DNA of 64,000 bases, from contig NZ_BAABDD010000013.1 of the NCBI RefSeq assembly GCF_039539445.1, positions 89,184 through 153,183 on the forward strand, read 5' to 3'. Positions 44,545 to 54,009 of this stretch are shown here, one piece after another (the first letter of the stretch is position 1; every line of letters begins with the position of its first letter). Made by a program: the position numbers and the translations under genes. The notes under the pieces were generated by a model that was not told the DNA's origin, did no database searches, and worked only from the letters and a program-made list of their open reading frames with translations. The stretch comes from Salinactinospora qingdaonensis (lineage in GTDB: Bacteria; Actinomycetota; Actinomycetes; Streptosporangiales; Streptosporangiaceae).

Positions 44545-45498
44545 ATGACAGGAATCGGCTCACCCGATGAGAGGAACCGCTCTATGGAACTGCGGCATCT
44601 GCAGACGTTCCGTGCGGTGGCACGGACCATGAGTTTCACCCATGCCGCCGAAGAGCTCCACTACGCTCAATCCAGCGTCACCGGCCATATCCAGGCGCTG
44701 GAAGCCGAGCTGGGAACCGCCCTGTTCGACCGGAGCAAACGCGATCTCAGCCTGACCTCGGCCGGTCAGCGGCTCATCGACTACGCCGATCGGGTGCTCC
44801 TGCTGGTCCAGGAGGCGCGCGCCGCTGTCGACGAGGGCACCGGCGAACCGGAAGGCGAGCTGGCTATCGGCGGCCTGGAGACGCTGTGCGCGCAGCGCAT
44901 CCCCGCCCTCCTGTCCCACTACCGCTCGCTGTGCCCGCGCGTGCGGGTGACGGTGAAGGAAGGCAATCGGGGAGAGGTCTACAATGCCGTGCGTCGTTCG
45001 GACATCGCAGTCGGTTTCACGTTCGGTGACCCTCCCGCAGACGAGACGCTCGCCAGCGAGACCATCGCCACCGACCACTTGATGGTCGTGGTTCCGCGGC
45101 ACAGCCGGCTCGCCCGGCTCGACCGGGTGCGCCCCCAGGACCTGCAGGGCGAATCCTTCCTCGCCACCGAGCCGGGATGCTGCTTCCGGGAAATGCTCGA
45201 TTCCTGCGTCCACTCACTGGGGCCGACAGCCCCCACGATCGAAGCACAGATGACCAGCTTCGCCGCCCTGTGCAGCTGTGCGGCCACCGGCATGGGCGCC
45301 GCGCTGTTGCCCGATATGGCTGTACGCAGCCACGTCGACAAGGGCCGGATCGTGGCGCTGCCCATGGCCGGCGACGAGTTCCGTGTCCAGGTGACCATGA
45401 CATGGCTGCGCCACGCTGAAACCACTCCCGGAATCGCCACCATGCTCAAAGCGGCCCGCAGCGTATTCACCTCCGGTGGCCACGACACCCCTGGCTGA
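44545..45498 (+). CDS. LysR-family transcriptional regulator
   Basis: The protein has 317 residues. HTH: MELRHLQTFRAVARTMSFTHAAEELHYAQSSVTGHIQALEAELGTALFDRSKRDLSLTSAG. The C-terminal periplasmic-binding-like ligand domain follows from about residue 100. ATG at 44545 has GGGAGA; ATG at 44584 (GAGAGGAA upstream) starts right at the HTH and may be the true start. It is divergent from the exporter and probably controls it in response to the product or a precursor. Confidence 0.92.
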   Translation: MTGIGSPDERNRSMELRHLQTFRAVARTMSFTHAAEELHYAQSSVTGHIQALEAELGTALFDRSKRDLSLTSAGQRLIDYADRVLLLVQEARAAVDEGTGEPEGELAIGGLETLCAQRIPALLSHYRSLCPRVRVTVKEGNRGEVYNAVRRSDIAVGFTFGDPPADETLASETIATDHLMVVVPRHSRLARLDRVRPQDLQGESFLATEPGCCFREMLDSCVHSLGPTAPTIEAQMTSFAALCSCAATGMGAALLPDMAVRSHVDKGRIVALPMAGDEFRVQVTMTWLRHAETTPGIATMLKAARSVFTSGGHDTPG

Positions 45499-45538
45499 GT
45501 TCAACGATGCCTCGCCACGGCCGGTTGCGGCACTCGCC

Positions 45539-47017
45539 TCACGGCAGCAACCGCGCCCCCTGAACCCCCGACAGGAACGCCTCGGCGGCCACCCCCACCC
45601 CCAGCGTGGCCACAGCGGCGGCCACGGCCACGCGAGCGCTCCACCGGCCCGGCGAGGTGAACTCGCCGGGCCAGGAGCGTGCCTCCGCAACCGTGGGCTT
45701 CGAGACAGAACCCAGCGGCACCTGCCGAAACACCGGTCGCAGCCAGCGCAGGTAGTAGAACAGGCTGGCCACCGTGTTGGCCACCGCCAGCACCACCAGC
45801 CACGCCAACCCCGCGTCCACACCGGCGGCGAACACCGAGAGTTTGCCCACGAACACCGCCGTGGGCGGCGTGCCCACGAACCCCAGCAGGCACACGGTCA
45901 GCCCCAGCGCCAGCCAGGGGCGGCGGCGAAACAGCCCCGCGTAGTCGTCTGGTGTCGCCGCCCGCGGTAGCGCGCACACCACAGCGAACGCCCCCAGGTT
46001 GGTCACCAGGTAGGCGGCCAGGTAGTACAGCAGCCCCGGCAGCGCCAAACCGGTCTGACCGGCCGCAGCCGCGGCCAACAGCACGTAGCCCACCTGCGCG
46101 ATCGTCGAATAGCCCAGAAGTCGCCGCACCTGCCCGGTGAAGAACGCGGCCAGGTTGCCCAACGTCATGCTCGCCGCGGCCACCACCGCCACCAGCGCCG
46201 GCCACGCCACCACATCGGCCACCTCAAGTTGGGTGCCCAACCGGTAGATGGCCACCACCGCCCCGATCTTGGGCACTGTGGTCACGAACGCCGCCACCGG
46301 CGCCGACGCGCCTTCGGCCACGTCGGGCACCCAAAAGTGCGCCGGCACCGCCCCCGCCTTGAACAACAGTCCCGCCAGCACCGCCACCGTGCCCGCCGTG
46401 ACCACCCCCGCCGGCGCCTTTGGCAGCGCCACGGACAGCTCCGCGTAGCTCGTCGCCCCGCCCGCGCCCAACAGCAGCGTCACACCCGCCAGCAGCACCA
46501 CCCCCAGCAGCGCCCCCACGAGGTAGTACTTCAGCGCCGCCTCCGTGCCTCCGGCGTCCTTGCCGAACCCGGCCAGCGCGTACAGCGGCACGCTGGCCAG
46601 CAGCACACCCACCGCCAGCACCAGCAGGTCGCTCGCGCCCGCCACCACCATCGCGCCCAAACCGCCCAAGAGCACCAGCACGCAGAACTCGCTCTCGCGC
46701 CGCGACCCGGCCACGTGGTCAGCCGACAGCACCAGCACCACAACCACACCCACCAGCACCACTACGCGCGCCACACCCGTGGCCGTGTCCACCGCGTAGC
46801 CACTGGCCAGCGCTATCGGAGTACCGCCCAGCCCGCCGGCCGCCCCGGCCAGCGCTCCCAGCGCGGCCACCACCGCGAGTCCCCGCACCCAGCCCTGGCG
46901 CCCGCGCGGCAGCCACGACCCCACCAGCAGCCCGGCTACCGCGGTCAGCGCCACCACCGCCTCGGGCAGCAGCGCGGCCAGCCCGGCCGCGCTCGTCACC
47001 TCCACGCCCACACTCAC
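45539..47017 (-). CDS. nuoN: NADH-quinone oxidoreductase subunit N-like
   Basis: The protein has 492 residues and about 14 membrane segments: proton-channel antiporter-like subunit of complex I. FKAGAVPAHFWVPDVAEGASAPVAAFVTTVPKIGA carries the conserved lysine and the channel motif, and AAFFTGQVRRLLGYSTIAQVGYVLL the later conserved lysine/histidine region. GTG at 47017 overlaps the nuoM stop (GTGA). Last gene of a membrane-arm-only operon; the usual nuoB-G and nuoI genes are absent here. Confidence 0.92.
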   Translation of the reverse strand: MSVGVEVTSAAGLAALLPEAVVALTAVAGLLVGSWLPRGRQGWVRGLAVVAALGALAGAAGGLGGTPIALASGYAVDTATGVARVVVLVGVVVVLVLSADHVAGSRRESEFCVLVLLGGLGAMVVAGASDLLVLAVGVLLASVPLYALAGFGKDAGGTEAALKYYLVGALLGVVLLAGVTLLLGAGGATSYAELSVALPKAPAGVVTAGTVAVLAGLLFKAGAVPAHFWVPDVAEGASAPVAAFVTTVPKIGAVVAIYRLGTQLEVADVVAWPALVAVVAAASMTLGNLAAFFTGQVRRLLGYSTIAQVGYVLLAAAAAGQTGLALPGLLYYLAAYLVTNLGAFAVVCALPRAATPDDYAGLFRRRPWLALGLTVCLLGFVGTPPTAVFVGKLSVFAAGVDAGLAWLVVLAVANTVASLFYYLRWLRPVFRQVPLGSVSKPTVAEARSWPGEFTSPGRWSARVAVAAAVATLGVGVAAEAFLSGVQGARLLP

Positions 47018-48534
47018 GTCGTCACCGCTGCCACAACCGCCTGCGCCGCGGGCACCACGATCTCCACCAGCACAATCGGAACCACCCCAATCAGCACCGA
47101 CAGCGCCAGCAGTGGCACGATCGAGGCCATCTCCGGCCGGCTCAGGTCCACCATCCGCGCCCCCGCCGGCAGCGCCCGATCCCCCAGGAAGATCCGCCGC
47201 AGCGCCCGAAGGAACAGCGCGGCCGTAATCACGATCCCCGGTAGGGCGAGCGCCACCGCCACCGGCACGGCGCCGAAGCTGCCCGTGAAGATCTGGAACT
47301 CGGCGATGAACCCGGACAATCCCGGCAGCCCCAGCGCCCCCAGCGCCGCCACCGCCGTCACCGCCGCGAACCGGGGCGTGAGACCGGCCACCCCGCCGTA
47401 GGCGCCCATCGCATACGTGCCGCCGCGCTCGTAGAGCACCCCGGACAGCAGGAACAGCGCCCCCGTCAGCAGCCCGTGGCTGACCATCTGCACCACCGAA
47501 CCGGTGACCGCGAGCGTGGCCGCCTCCGCGTCGGCCGCGTCCGACCCCGCCACGCCGACCGCGCCCAACCCCAGCACGATGTAGCCCATGTGGTTGACCG
47601 ACGTGTAGGCCACCATCCGCTTGAACCCCGGCTGTGCCAGCGCCACCAGCGCCCCGTACAGCACCGACACCACCCCGACGACCACGATCACCCACGCATA
47701 ATCCCGCCACGCTCCTGGCAGCAGCGGCATCGCGATCCGCACGAACCCGTAGGCGCCCATCTTCAGCAGCACCCCCGCCAGGATCGCCGAGCCCGCCGCC
47801 GGCGCGTCGGTGTGGGCCGGCGGCAGCCACGTGTGCACCGGCACGGTCGGCGTCTTCACCGCCAAACCCACCCCCACGGCCAGCAGCGCCAGCCCGCCCG
47901 CCAGTCCGGTGCCCGCCAGCGGCTGTTGGCGGGCCAGCTCCACCATGTCGAATGTGCGTGGCTGCGAACCCAGGTACAGCACGATGAACCCCAGCAGCAG
48001 CGCCAACGACCCCGTGAAGGTGTACAGGAAGAACTGCAACGCCGAACGCCCGGCCTGCCCGTGCCCCCAGCCCGCGATCACCGCGTACATGCCCACGATC
48101 GACAAGTCGAAGAACACGAAGAACAAGATCAGGTCCAGCGAGACGAACAACCCCAGCGACACACTCTGGAGAAACAGGAACAGCACCGCGTACTCGCGCG
48201 CCCGCCGCCGCGGCACCGCATGCACCGAGTAGATCGCGCACGCCAGGAACAGCACCGCCGTCATCGTCAGCAGCGGTAGCGATATCCCGTCGACTCCGAT
48301 GTGGTACCCCACACCCACGCTGGGAATCCAGCGGGAGCTGGCCTCATAGCCGAACCCGTCCCCGGCCGCGTCGCCGAAGACGTAGCCCACCCACAACGCC
48401 GCCACCAGCACCAGATCCAGCGCCGTCGCCCCCACCCACGCCCACATGACCGCCCGGGCGCGCGGGCGTCGCAGCATCAGCAGCAGCACCGCCACAGCCA
48501 GCGGGAAGAACACCGCCACGGACAACGCAGTCAT
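47014..48534 (-). CDS. nuoM: NADH-quinone oxidoreductase subunit M-like
   Basis: The protein has 506 residues with about 14 membrane segments. VDGISLPLLTMTAVLFLACAIY, FFVFFDLSIVGMYAVI (the conserved Glu of typical NuoM at this place reads Asp), VKTPTVPVHTWLPPAHTDAPAAGSAILAGVLLKMGAYG and FKRMVAYTSVNHMGYIVLG are NuoM motifs. ATG at 48534 has GGGAGGT seven bases upstream. 241 bp separate it from nuoL; that stretch is Arg/Gly-rich in all frames and holds no gene I can support. Confidence 0.92.
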   Translation of the reverse strand: MTALSVAVFFPLAVAVLLLMLRRPRARAVMWAWVGATALDLVLVAALWVGYVFGDAAGDGFGYEASSRWIPSVGVGYHIGVDGISLPLLTMTAVLFLACAIYSVHAVPRRRAREYAVLFLFLQSVSLGLFVSLDLILFFVFFDLSIVGMYAVIAGWGHGQAGRSALQFFLYTFTGSLALLLGFIVLYLGSQPRTFDMVELARQQPLAGTGLAGGLALLAVGVGLAVKTPTVPVHTWLPPAHTDAPAAGSAILAGVLLKMGAYGFVRIAMPLLPGAWRDYAWVIVVVGVVSVLYGALVALAQPGFKRMVAYTSVNHMGYIVLGLGAVGVAGSDAADAEAATLAVTGSVVQMVSHGLLTGALFLLSGVLYERGGTYAMGAYGGVAGLTPRFAAVTAVAALGALGLPGLSGFIAEFQIFTGSFGAVPVAVALALPGIVITAALFLRALRRIFLGDRALPAGARMVDLSRPEMASIVPLLALSVLIGVVPIVLVEIVVPAAQAVVAAVTT

Positions 48535-48775
48535 CCACGCACCTCCCAGGGCGTCGCGCGGGTCGGGGCGCGCGATCGCCGCCCCGCCCGCAGGTGCGGC
48601 CAAGGGCACGGCAGCGCCGGGCGCCGGCACCTGGCCGCAGCCGCCGCGCGGCCCGCGTCAACGTGGCACCGTCCTCCGCCTCCCCCGCCGCATCGACACG
48701 CGCCGCCGTGGCCCGCACCGCCGGCACCTCCCGGCCGCCGTCGCGCGAGCCCACCGACCGTCGTGCGCCACGCCC

Positions 48776-50635
48776 TCACCGCAGCAGCACCCACACCGCG
48801 ACCAGCGCCAGCAGCACCGCTACCGCCTGCGCGTAGTACTGGTGCACCAGCCCCGTCTGGGGCCGCAGCGCCAGTCGCGCCAGCCACCGCACCGCACCCG
48901 CCACTGCCCGAATCGACCGGTCCAGCCCTAGTTCGCCCCGCCCGTCAGCTAGCCGTGCCAGCCCTGCGACCACCGCGGAGCACCCGCGCACCCCACCGTC
49001 GATAACCCGGTCATCCACCACCGCCAACCCTCGCGCCAGCGCCAACACCGGCCGGACCACCCCCGCCTCCGCGAGGCGCTCCAGGTGCAGCCACTCCACC
49101 AGCCCCGCCGGCAGCAGCACCACCGCACGGGCCCGCTCGGCACGCGCGTGCACCCACCCGGCTACCGCCAGTACAGCCACGCTCACCACCCCCGACACCA
49201 CGATCTCCCACAGGGCCGGAGCAGCGCCGTAGGCCACGCCCAGCAGCCGCGCCCCCCACGCAGCCACCACCGGAAACGCCACCACCCCCAGCGCGATCGA
49301 CACGGCGGCCAGCCCCGCTAGCGGCACCCGCTGCCACAACGCGACCCGCGGCCCGTCCTCTGCCTCGGCCTCCTCACCCGAACGAGCCCACACCACCGCC
49401 ACCGCCTTGGCCGCATACGCTGCGCTGACCGCCACGGCCGCCAGCGCCACCACGTACAGCACCGCGGACCGCGCCAACCCCGCCGCCAAAATCGGGTCCT
49501 TAGCCGCCCAGATCGCCAGCGGCGGCACCCCCGCCAGCGCCACCCCGCCAACCGCGAACGTCACCCCCACGAACCGGTAGCGCCGCGCCGCCCCCCGCAA
49601 CCGCTCCACCCCCTGCGCCCCCAGCGTCACCAGCCACGCCCCCACCGCCAGGAACAGCAAAGTCTTGACCGCCGCGTGCGCCACGAACTGCGCCGTGCCG
49701 CCCACCACCGCCCCCACCCCGGCCGCCAACACGACAAATCCCACCTGCGAGCACGTCGACGCCGCCAGCAGTTGTTTGATATCGCGCTGCGCGTAGGCCA
49801 CCGCCCCCAACGCCAGTGCCGTCAACACCCCCACCCACGCCACAACCGGCCCCGCCCACAGCGTCGCCGCCAATGCCGGCTGTACCCGCACCAGCAGGTA
49901 GCCGCCCGCCGCCACCATCGTCGCCGAATGCAGCAGCGCCGACACCGGAGTCGGGCCCACCATCGCGTGCGACAGCCAGAAACTGAACGGCAGTTGCGCC
50001 GACTTGCCCAGCGCCGCCACCACGATCCCCGCCACCGCCGCGTCGCGCCACCCCGGCGCCAGACCGGCCAACCCCGCCAACTCCAGCCCCGCCGCGCCGC
50101 CCGCCAGCGCCGCACCCGCCGCCAGGTACAGCCCCACATCACCGGCGCGCGTCGTCACGAACGCCACCCCCGCCGAACGCGCCCGCCCCGGGGCCTGCCA
50201 CCAGAACCCGATCAGCGCATACGACGTCGCCCCCATAACCTCCCACGCCGCCAGCAGCGCCACCAGATCAGTCGCGGTGACCGTCACCAGCATCGCCGCC
50301 GCGAACACCAACAGCAGCCCATGGAACCGCGCCCGCGCCTGCCCCCGCCCGATCTCGGCTACCGACGCGCTCACCACCGCCAGTAGCACCACCGCGACCG
50401 TGAGCACCGCTACCGCCGACAGGCCATCCACCGCCGCCCCCACCCTGATCCCCGGGAGCGCCGGTACCGTCACCGCCGGCCGCGTCCCGGCGACCACACC
50501 TCCCAAGACCACCTCCGCCCCGGCCACCGCCAACGCCGCCGGCGCGGCAACCGCGTCAGCCCGCCGCCCGGCCAGCAGCAACCCGCCCCCGACCACGGTC
50601 GGCAGCGCGAGCAGCGTCCACAGCGTCGCCGCCAT
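48776..50635 (-). CDS. nuoL: NADH-quinone oxidoreductase subunit L-like
   Basis: The protein has 619 residues. LLAAWEVMGATSYALIGFWW, GKSAQLPFSFWLSHAMVGPTPVSALLHSATMVAAGGYLLVR and QRDIKQLLAASTCSQVGFVVL are the channel motifs of NuoL. The C-terminal part should form the lateral helix that clamps the membrane arm, though it is short. ATG at 50635 overlaps the region just after the nuoK stop, with GGGAG upstream. Confidence 0.92.
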   Translation of the reverse strand: MAATLWTLLALPTVVGGGLLLAGRRADAVAAPAALAVAGAEVVLGGVVAGTRPAVTVPALPGIRVGAAVDGLSAVAVLTVAVVLLAVVSASVAEIGRGQARARFHGLLLVFAAAMLVTVTATDLVALLAAWEVMGATSYALIGFWWQAPGRARSAGVAFVTTRAGDVGLYLAAGAALAGGAAGLELAGLAGLAPGWRDAAVAGIVVAALGKSAQLPFSFWLSHAMVGPTPVSALLHSATMVAAGGYLLVRVQPALAATLWAGPVVAWVGVLTALALGAVAYAQRDIKQLLAASTCSQVGFVVLAAGVGAVVGGTAQFVAHAAVKTLLFLAVGAWLVTLGAQGVERLRGAARRYRFVGVTFAVGGVALAGVPPLAIWAAKDPILAAGLARSAVLYVVALAAVAVSAAYAAKAVAVVWARSGEEAEAEDGPRVALWQRVPLAGLAAVSIALGVVAFPVVAAWGARLLGVAYGAAPALWEIVVSGVVSVAVLAVAGWVHARAERARAVVLLPAGLVEWLHLERLAEAGVVRPVLALARGLAVVDDRVIDGGVRGCSAVVAGLARLADGRGELGLDRSIRAVAGAVRWLARLALRPQTGLVHQYYAQAVAVLLALVAVWVLLR

Positions 50636-50639
50636 CGCC

Positions 50640-50945
50640 TCACTCCCGCAGGTCGGCGGCGGCGTCCACCACGTCCACGTCACGCGAGCGGAAGATGGCC
50701 GTGGTCACCGCGAACCCCATCGCCATCTCCACCGCCATCACCGTGATCGCCACCAACACCACCACCTGCCCGTCCGGTTGGCTGGGCGACAGGAAGAACC
50801 AGAAGGCGGCAGCGGCCACGATGACCGCGTTGATCATCAACTCCAAACCCATCATGATCATCACGATCGACTGCTGACTCAGCGCACCGTAGAGCCCAAC
50901 CGCCAGCAGTGCCGCGGCCAGCAGCAGGAACACGTCGAGCGTCAT
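50640..50945 (-). CDS. nuoK: NADH-quinone oxidoreductase subunit K-like
   Basis: The protein has 101 residues and three membrane segments. QQSIVMIMMGLELMINAVIVAAAAF and VVLVAITVMAVEMAMGFAVTTAIFR carry the two conserved membrane glutamates of NuoK. ATG at 50945 has GGGAGGTT. Length is exactly that of the family. A 23-bp perfect hairpin lies 65 bp upstream of its start. Confidence 0.93.
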   Translation of the reverse strand: MTLDVFLLLAAALLAVGLYGALSQQSIVMIMMGLELMINAVIVAAAAFWFFLSPSQPDGQVVVLVAITVMAVEMAMGFAVTTAIFRSRDVDVVDAAADLRE

Positions 50946-51009
50946 CACGAACCTCCCGGGATGCTCCGACGCTTCGCCCCTCGCGCCGGAAAAGGGAACC
51001 ACACCCCCA

Positions 51010-51058
51010 CCTCCCGCGCCCCAGCGCCGCCGCGCCGGCGGCGCTGGGGCGCGGGAGG
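51010..51058. repeat. 23-bp perfect inverted repeat between nuoJ and nuoK
   Basis: 51010-51032 (CCTCCCGCGCCCCAGCGCCG plus CCG) and 51036-51058 are exact reverse complements around a CGC loop. The stem is almost all G and C. In an operon whose other genes overlap or nearly touch, this spacer is unusual and could act as an attenuator, mRNA-stability element or mobile palindromic repeat. Confidence 0.85.
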
Positions 51059-51091
51059 CGCAGGCACCGCGCAGACCAGGATCGAGCGAGA

Positions 51092-51655
51092 TCACCGGCC
51101 CACACCTCCGCGGATCGGATCGTCGGGCACGCGCCGGTCCAAACCGTCGCCGTAACGGTCGTAACGCCCCCGATCCGTGGCCAACACCACTGACGCGACC
51201 ATCGTCGCGAACAGCGCCATGGCCACCACCATCATCACGAGCATGTGCGACTCCATGACCGCCGCACCCAACTCCGCCGCAGGCAACGGCGGCGGCTCCC
51301 CACCCCGCGCCGGCCACGGAACCACCTCGATGCCTGCCACCAGCGCCACGAACGTGCCCCCCGAGATCACCAGCGCCACCCGGTTGTTGTGCACCATCGT
51401 CATGGGCATCAGCCCCGCCGGGTTCATCATGTACATGACCATGAACACGACCATGACCAGCATCTCCATGGTCATCATGAGAATGACCAGCACACCCAGG
51501 TAAGACAGTTCGATGAGCAGGATCACCACACCGGTGAACACGAACGACGCCAGCAGCGCGAACGTCGCCCGCGCCATCGAGTCCACCCAGAACACCGCGG
51601 CCCCCGCCGCGACCGCGCACACGGCGCACACAGCGAACACGACCAGCTCCACCAC
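51092..51655 (-). CDS. nuoJ: NADH-quinone oxidoreductase subunit J-like
   Basis: The protein has 187 residues and five membrane segments. NSMARATFALLASF-like start (VDSMARATFALLASFVFTGVVILLIELSYLGVLVILMMTMEMLVMVVFMVMYM) matches NuoJ, but with an extremely methionine-rich third segment. GTG at 51655 lies four bases after the nuoH stop and uses a GGGGGT site within nuoH. GTG at 51652 is also possible. A long polar C-terminus (DRGRYDRYGDGLDRRVPDD) extends beyond the family core. Confidence 0.88.
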   Translation of the reverse strand: MVELVVFAVCAVCAVAAGAAVFWVDSMARATFALLASFVFTGVVILLIELSYLGVLVILMMTMEMLVMVVFMVMYMMNPAGLMPMTMVHNNRVALVISGGTFVALVAGIEVVPWPARGGEPPPLPAAELGAAVMESHMLVMMVVAMALFATMVASVVLATDRGRYDRYGDGLDRRVPDDPIRGGVGR

Positions 51656-51659
51656 CGGA

Positions 51660-52649
51660 TCACCCCCATCCCAGGAGAATCAGGCACGCCACGAGCAGCG
51701 CCTGTAGCAACGTCGCCGGCAGCAACACCACCCACCCCACCTCGGTGAATCGGTCCATCCGCACCGTGGGCAGCCGGTGCCCCGCCCACACCAGCAGCGC
51801 CAGCACCACCGCCGCCTTCACCAGCGACCACGCCCACCCCGACAGCCACGGACCCGCACCGCCCCCCAAAAACAGCGGCACCGCCATCGCCGCCACCGCC
51901 GCCAGCAGCAGGTAACGGCCGGCCCGCGCCAGCAGCAGATCCACCCCCGAGAGCTCCGCCGTCACCCCGCCCGCGATATCGCGCCCCACCGCCTGATCGA
52001 ACGGCCCCCAAAACGCCATCGCCAGCGCCGACACCAGATACACCGCCAGCGCCACCGGCATCACCACCGCGAACCACACCTGCTCCTGCTGCGCCGCCAC
52101 GATCTCGCTCACCCGCAGCGACCCCGCCCCCAGCGCCGCCGTCGTCAACGCGAACATGTGCGGCAACTCATACGACAAGCCCTGCACCAGGAACCGGTAG
52201 CCGCCGGCCATCCCCCACACCGAGTTCGCCCCCCACCCCGCCAGCCACAGCCCCGCCCAGACCAGCACTTCCATGGCGTTGAACCACACGACACCCACCG
52301 ACAGGTCACTGACAGCCCGACCCCCCACCGGAATCACCAGCACCGCCAGCACCGCCGCGACCGGGACAATCGCGCCCCCCAACCGCCATAGCAGCGCGTC
52401 CGCGCCGGGGACCGTACGACGCTGTGTCACCAGCAGCCGAACCGTCTCCCGCGCCGGTGCCACCAGCCCACCCACGGCCGCAACCCCAGACACGTGCCTG
52501 CGCAGCACAGCCGTACCCGCCGCAGCCCCATAACCGAACACCGCCAGCACCATCGGCGCGACCAGCACCGGCCACACTGCCGCCGCGGCCACCCCATCTC
52601 CGCCGGCGGCCCACGCCGCCGGCCCACCCGGCACGGCCGCGTCAGTCAT
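51660..52649 (-). CDS. nuoH: NADH-quinone oxidoreductase subunit H-like
   Basis: The protein has 329 residues and about eight membrane segments. SYELPHMFALTTAALGAGSLRVSEIV corresponds to the quinone-site loop of NuoH (SYE), and WGPFDQAVGRDIAGGVTAELSGVDLLLARAGRYL is a variant of the family PFDL-EAE-E(L/I) motif. The variation at the quinone loop suggests an altered or lost electron input. ATG at 52649 has GGAGGT and overlaps the upstream stop by eight bases. Confidence 0.88.
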   Translation of the reverse strand: MTDAAVPGGPAAWAAGGDGVAAAAVWPVLVAPMVLAVFGYGAAAGTAVLRRHVSGVAAVGGLVAPARETVRLLVTQRRTVPGADALLWRLGGAIVPVAAVLAVLVIPVGGRAVSDLSVGVVWFNAMEVLVWAGLWLAGWGANSVWGMAGGYRFLVQGLSYELPHMFALTTAALGAGSLRVSEIVAAQQEQVWFAVVMPVALAVYLVSALAMAFWGPFDQAVGRDIAGGVTAELSGVDLLLARAGRYLLLAAVAAMAVPLFLGGGAGPWLSGWAWSLVKAAVVLALLVWAGHRLPTVRMDRFTEVGWVVLLPATLLQALLVACLILLGWG

Positions 52650-54009
52650 CCCGCACCTCCGCGGCTCCCGAAGCCTCGCCCAGCCGGTCCAGGTAGACCG
52701 TGCGCGCCTCCACATCGGGATCGAGTGAGGCCACGATCAACCGCACCGCCGCCAACTCCTGCCCGCGCAACAGCCCCGGCAACAGCGCCAGCGCCGCGTC
52801 GGCCGTCTCGGCGCGCTCCCCGCCCAACGCGCTCGGCCGCGTCTCCTCACCGCTCGTGCCGGCGCCCCCGCCACCGGCATCGGCGGCCATCCCCGCCAGC
52901 CCCGCCTCCACCTCGTCGAGCATCCGCAGCAGGCGAGACACCACGTCCCCCCGCAGCCGCTCGGGAACATCCACCCCGCTCACCGGCCCCACCCCGGCCA
53001 GCCCCCAGCGCAGCACGCCAGAGCGCCGCACCCGCCGCAGCCAGCGCGCCACCTCCTTGGCCCCCGGCTCGGCCCCTCCCGCGGAGCCGGCCGGTGCCAG
53101 CGCCGGAGCTAGCAGCGCGTCGCGCACCCGCCGCCCCATCAACGCGGCCCACGGCCACCCCGCCAGGCTCAGCAGCCGCTGCGCCCCGTCCGCGGCAGCC
53201 GCCGCCCGCGGGCGCTCCCGCCCCTGAGCGGCCAGCCCCGCCACGGCAGGGCTGGACCAGAAGGCAGGGCCGCGCGCCTGGCTCGCGACCGCCACCTCCG
53301 CTTCCTGCACCACGTCGCCTTGGAGGAGCAGGCGCACCACCAACCCCGCCGGCCAGTCCGGCAGCGCGGGACCCAGCGCGACGTGCAGTCGGTCGAGCCG
53401 TAGCCCGTCCCGATCCGGCCCCCGCCCGGCCATGGCCAACCCGCCCGGTAGCTCCATCCCACCGCCGTGCATGTGATGGTCATGTCCCTCGTGGTCATGG
53501 CCACTGGGGCCATGCTCCCCATGCTGGCCATGGCCACCGGCGCTCCCTTGGCCGGAGCCATGGCCGGGCGCGGCGTCAGGACTGGAGCCGTGCTGGTCGT
53601 GGTGGTGGCCGCCGGCCACCGGTGGCCACCGCGCCTCGTCGCCGTCGCCTCCATTGCCGGCGCCGTCCGCGGCCCCGGTCAGCGTCGCCGCGCGACGCTG
53701 ACCGGACACGTCGGCGAGCGCCGCCCGCCCCGCGTCCAGTTGCCATGCCGCCTGTCGCGCCGCGTCCACCCGTACGCGCGCCCGCGGCGCGGGAAGCTGT
53801 CGCCATAGCCGGGCGACCGCCGCGGCCATAGCGGGATCGTCCGGCCCGCACAGCACCAGCAGGTCCGCCTGCGGCGGGGTGGCCGCCGGCTGCCAGTTGC
53901 GCAGCCGCAGCTCACGCTCCACCGCCAAGCGTGCGCCCGTGCCCCCGATCGTGGTCACCACGAACGGCCGAGGCAGCGCCCACCGCAGCAGCCACCTCCT
54001 CACGTCCAC
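52642..54009 (-). CDS. Histidine-rich NuoB-like accessory protein of the nuo operon
   Basis: The protein has 455 residues. The first 100 (LPRPFVVTTIGGTGARLAVERELRLRNW, then ADLLVLCGPDD) resemble the fold of NuoB or hydrogenase small subunits. Only one cysteine is there, so the N2 iron-sulphur cluster ligands are missing. Residues about 135-181 are a His/Gly-rich segment (HHHDQH, GHDHEGHDHHMHGG) likely to bind metal ions. The C-terminal 250 residues are helical and unrecognised, possibly NuoD-like. GTG at 54009 overlaps nuoA. It replaces nuoB-G/I in the operon and might cap the membrane arm; function is inference. Confidence 0.7.
   Translation of the reverse strand: MDVRRWLLRWALPRPFVVTTIGGTGARLAVERELRLRNWQPAATPPQADLLVLCGPDDPAMAAAVARLWRQLPAPRARVRVDAARQAAWQLDAGRAALADVSGQRRAATLTGAADGAGNGGDGDEARWPPVAGGHHHDQHGSSPDAAPGHGSGQGSAGGHGQHGEHGPSGHDHEGHDHHMHGGGMELPGGLAMAGRGPDRDGLRLDRLHVALGPALPDWPAGLVVRLLLQGDVVQEAEVAVASQARGPAFWSSPAVAGLAAQGRERPRAAAAADGAQRLLSLAGWPWAALMGRRVRDALLAPALAPAGSAGGAEPGAKEVARWLRRVRRSGVLRWGLAGVGPVSGVDVPERLRGDVVSRLLRMLDEVEAGLAGMAADAGGGGAGTSGEETRPSALGGERAETADAALALLPGLLRGQELAAVRLIVASLDPDVEARTVYLDRLGEASGAAEVRDD

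Noticed and set aside
45679..51748. Long plus-strand open frames across the nuo region (His/Arg/Pro-rich)
   Set aside because: They are antisense shadows of very GC-rich nuo genes, without ribosome-binding sites or family likeness, while the minus strand has clear complex I motifs.
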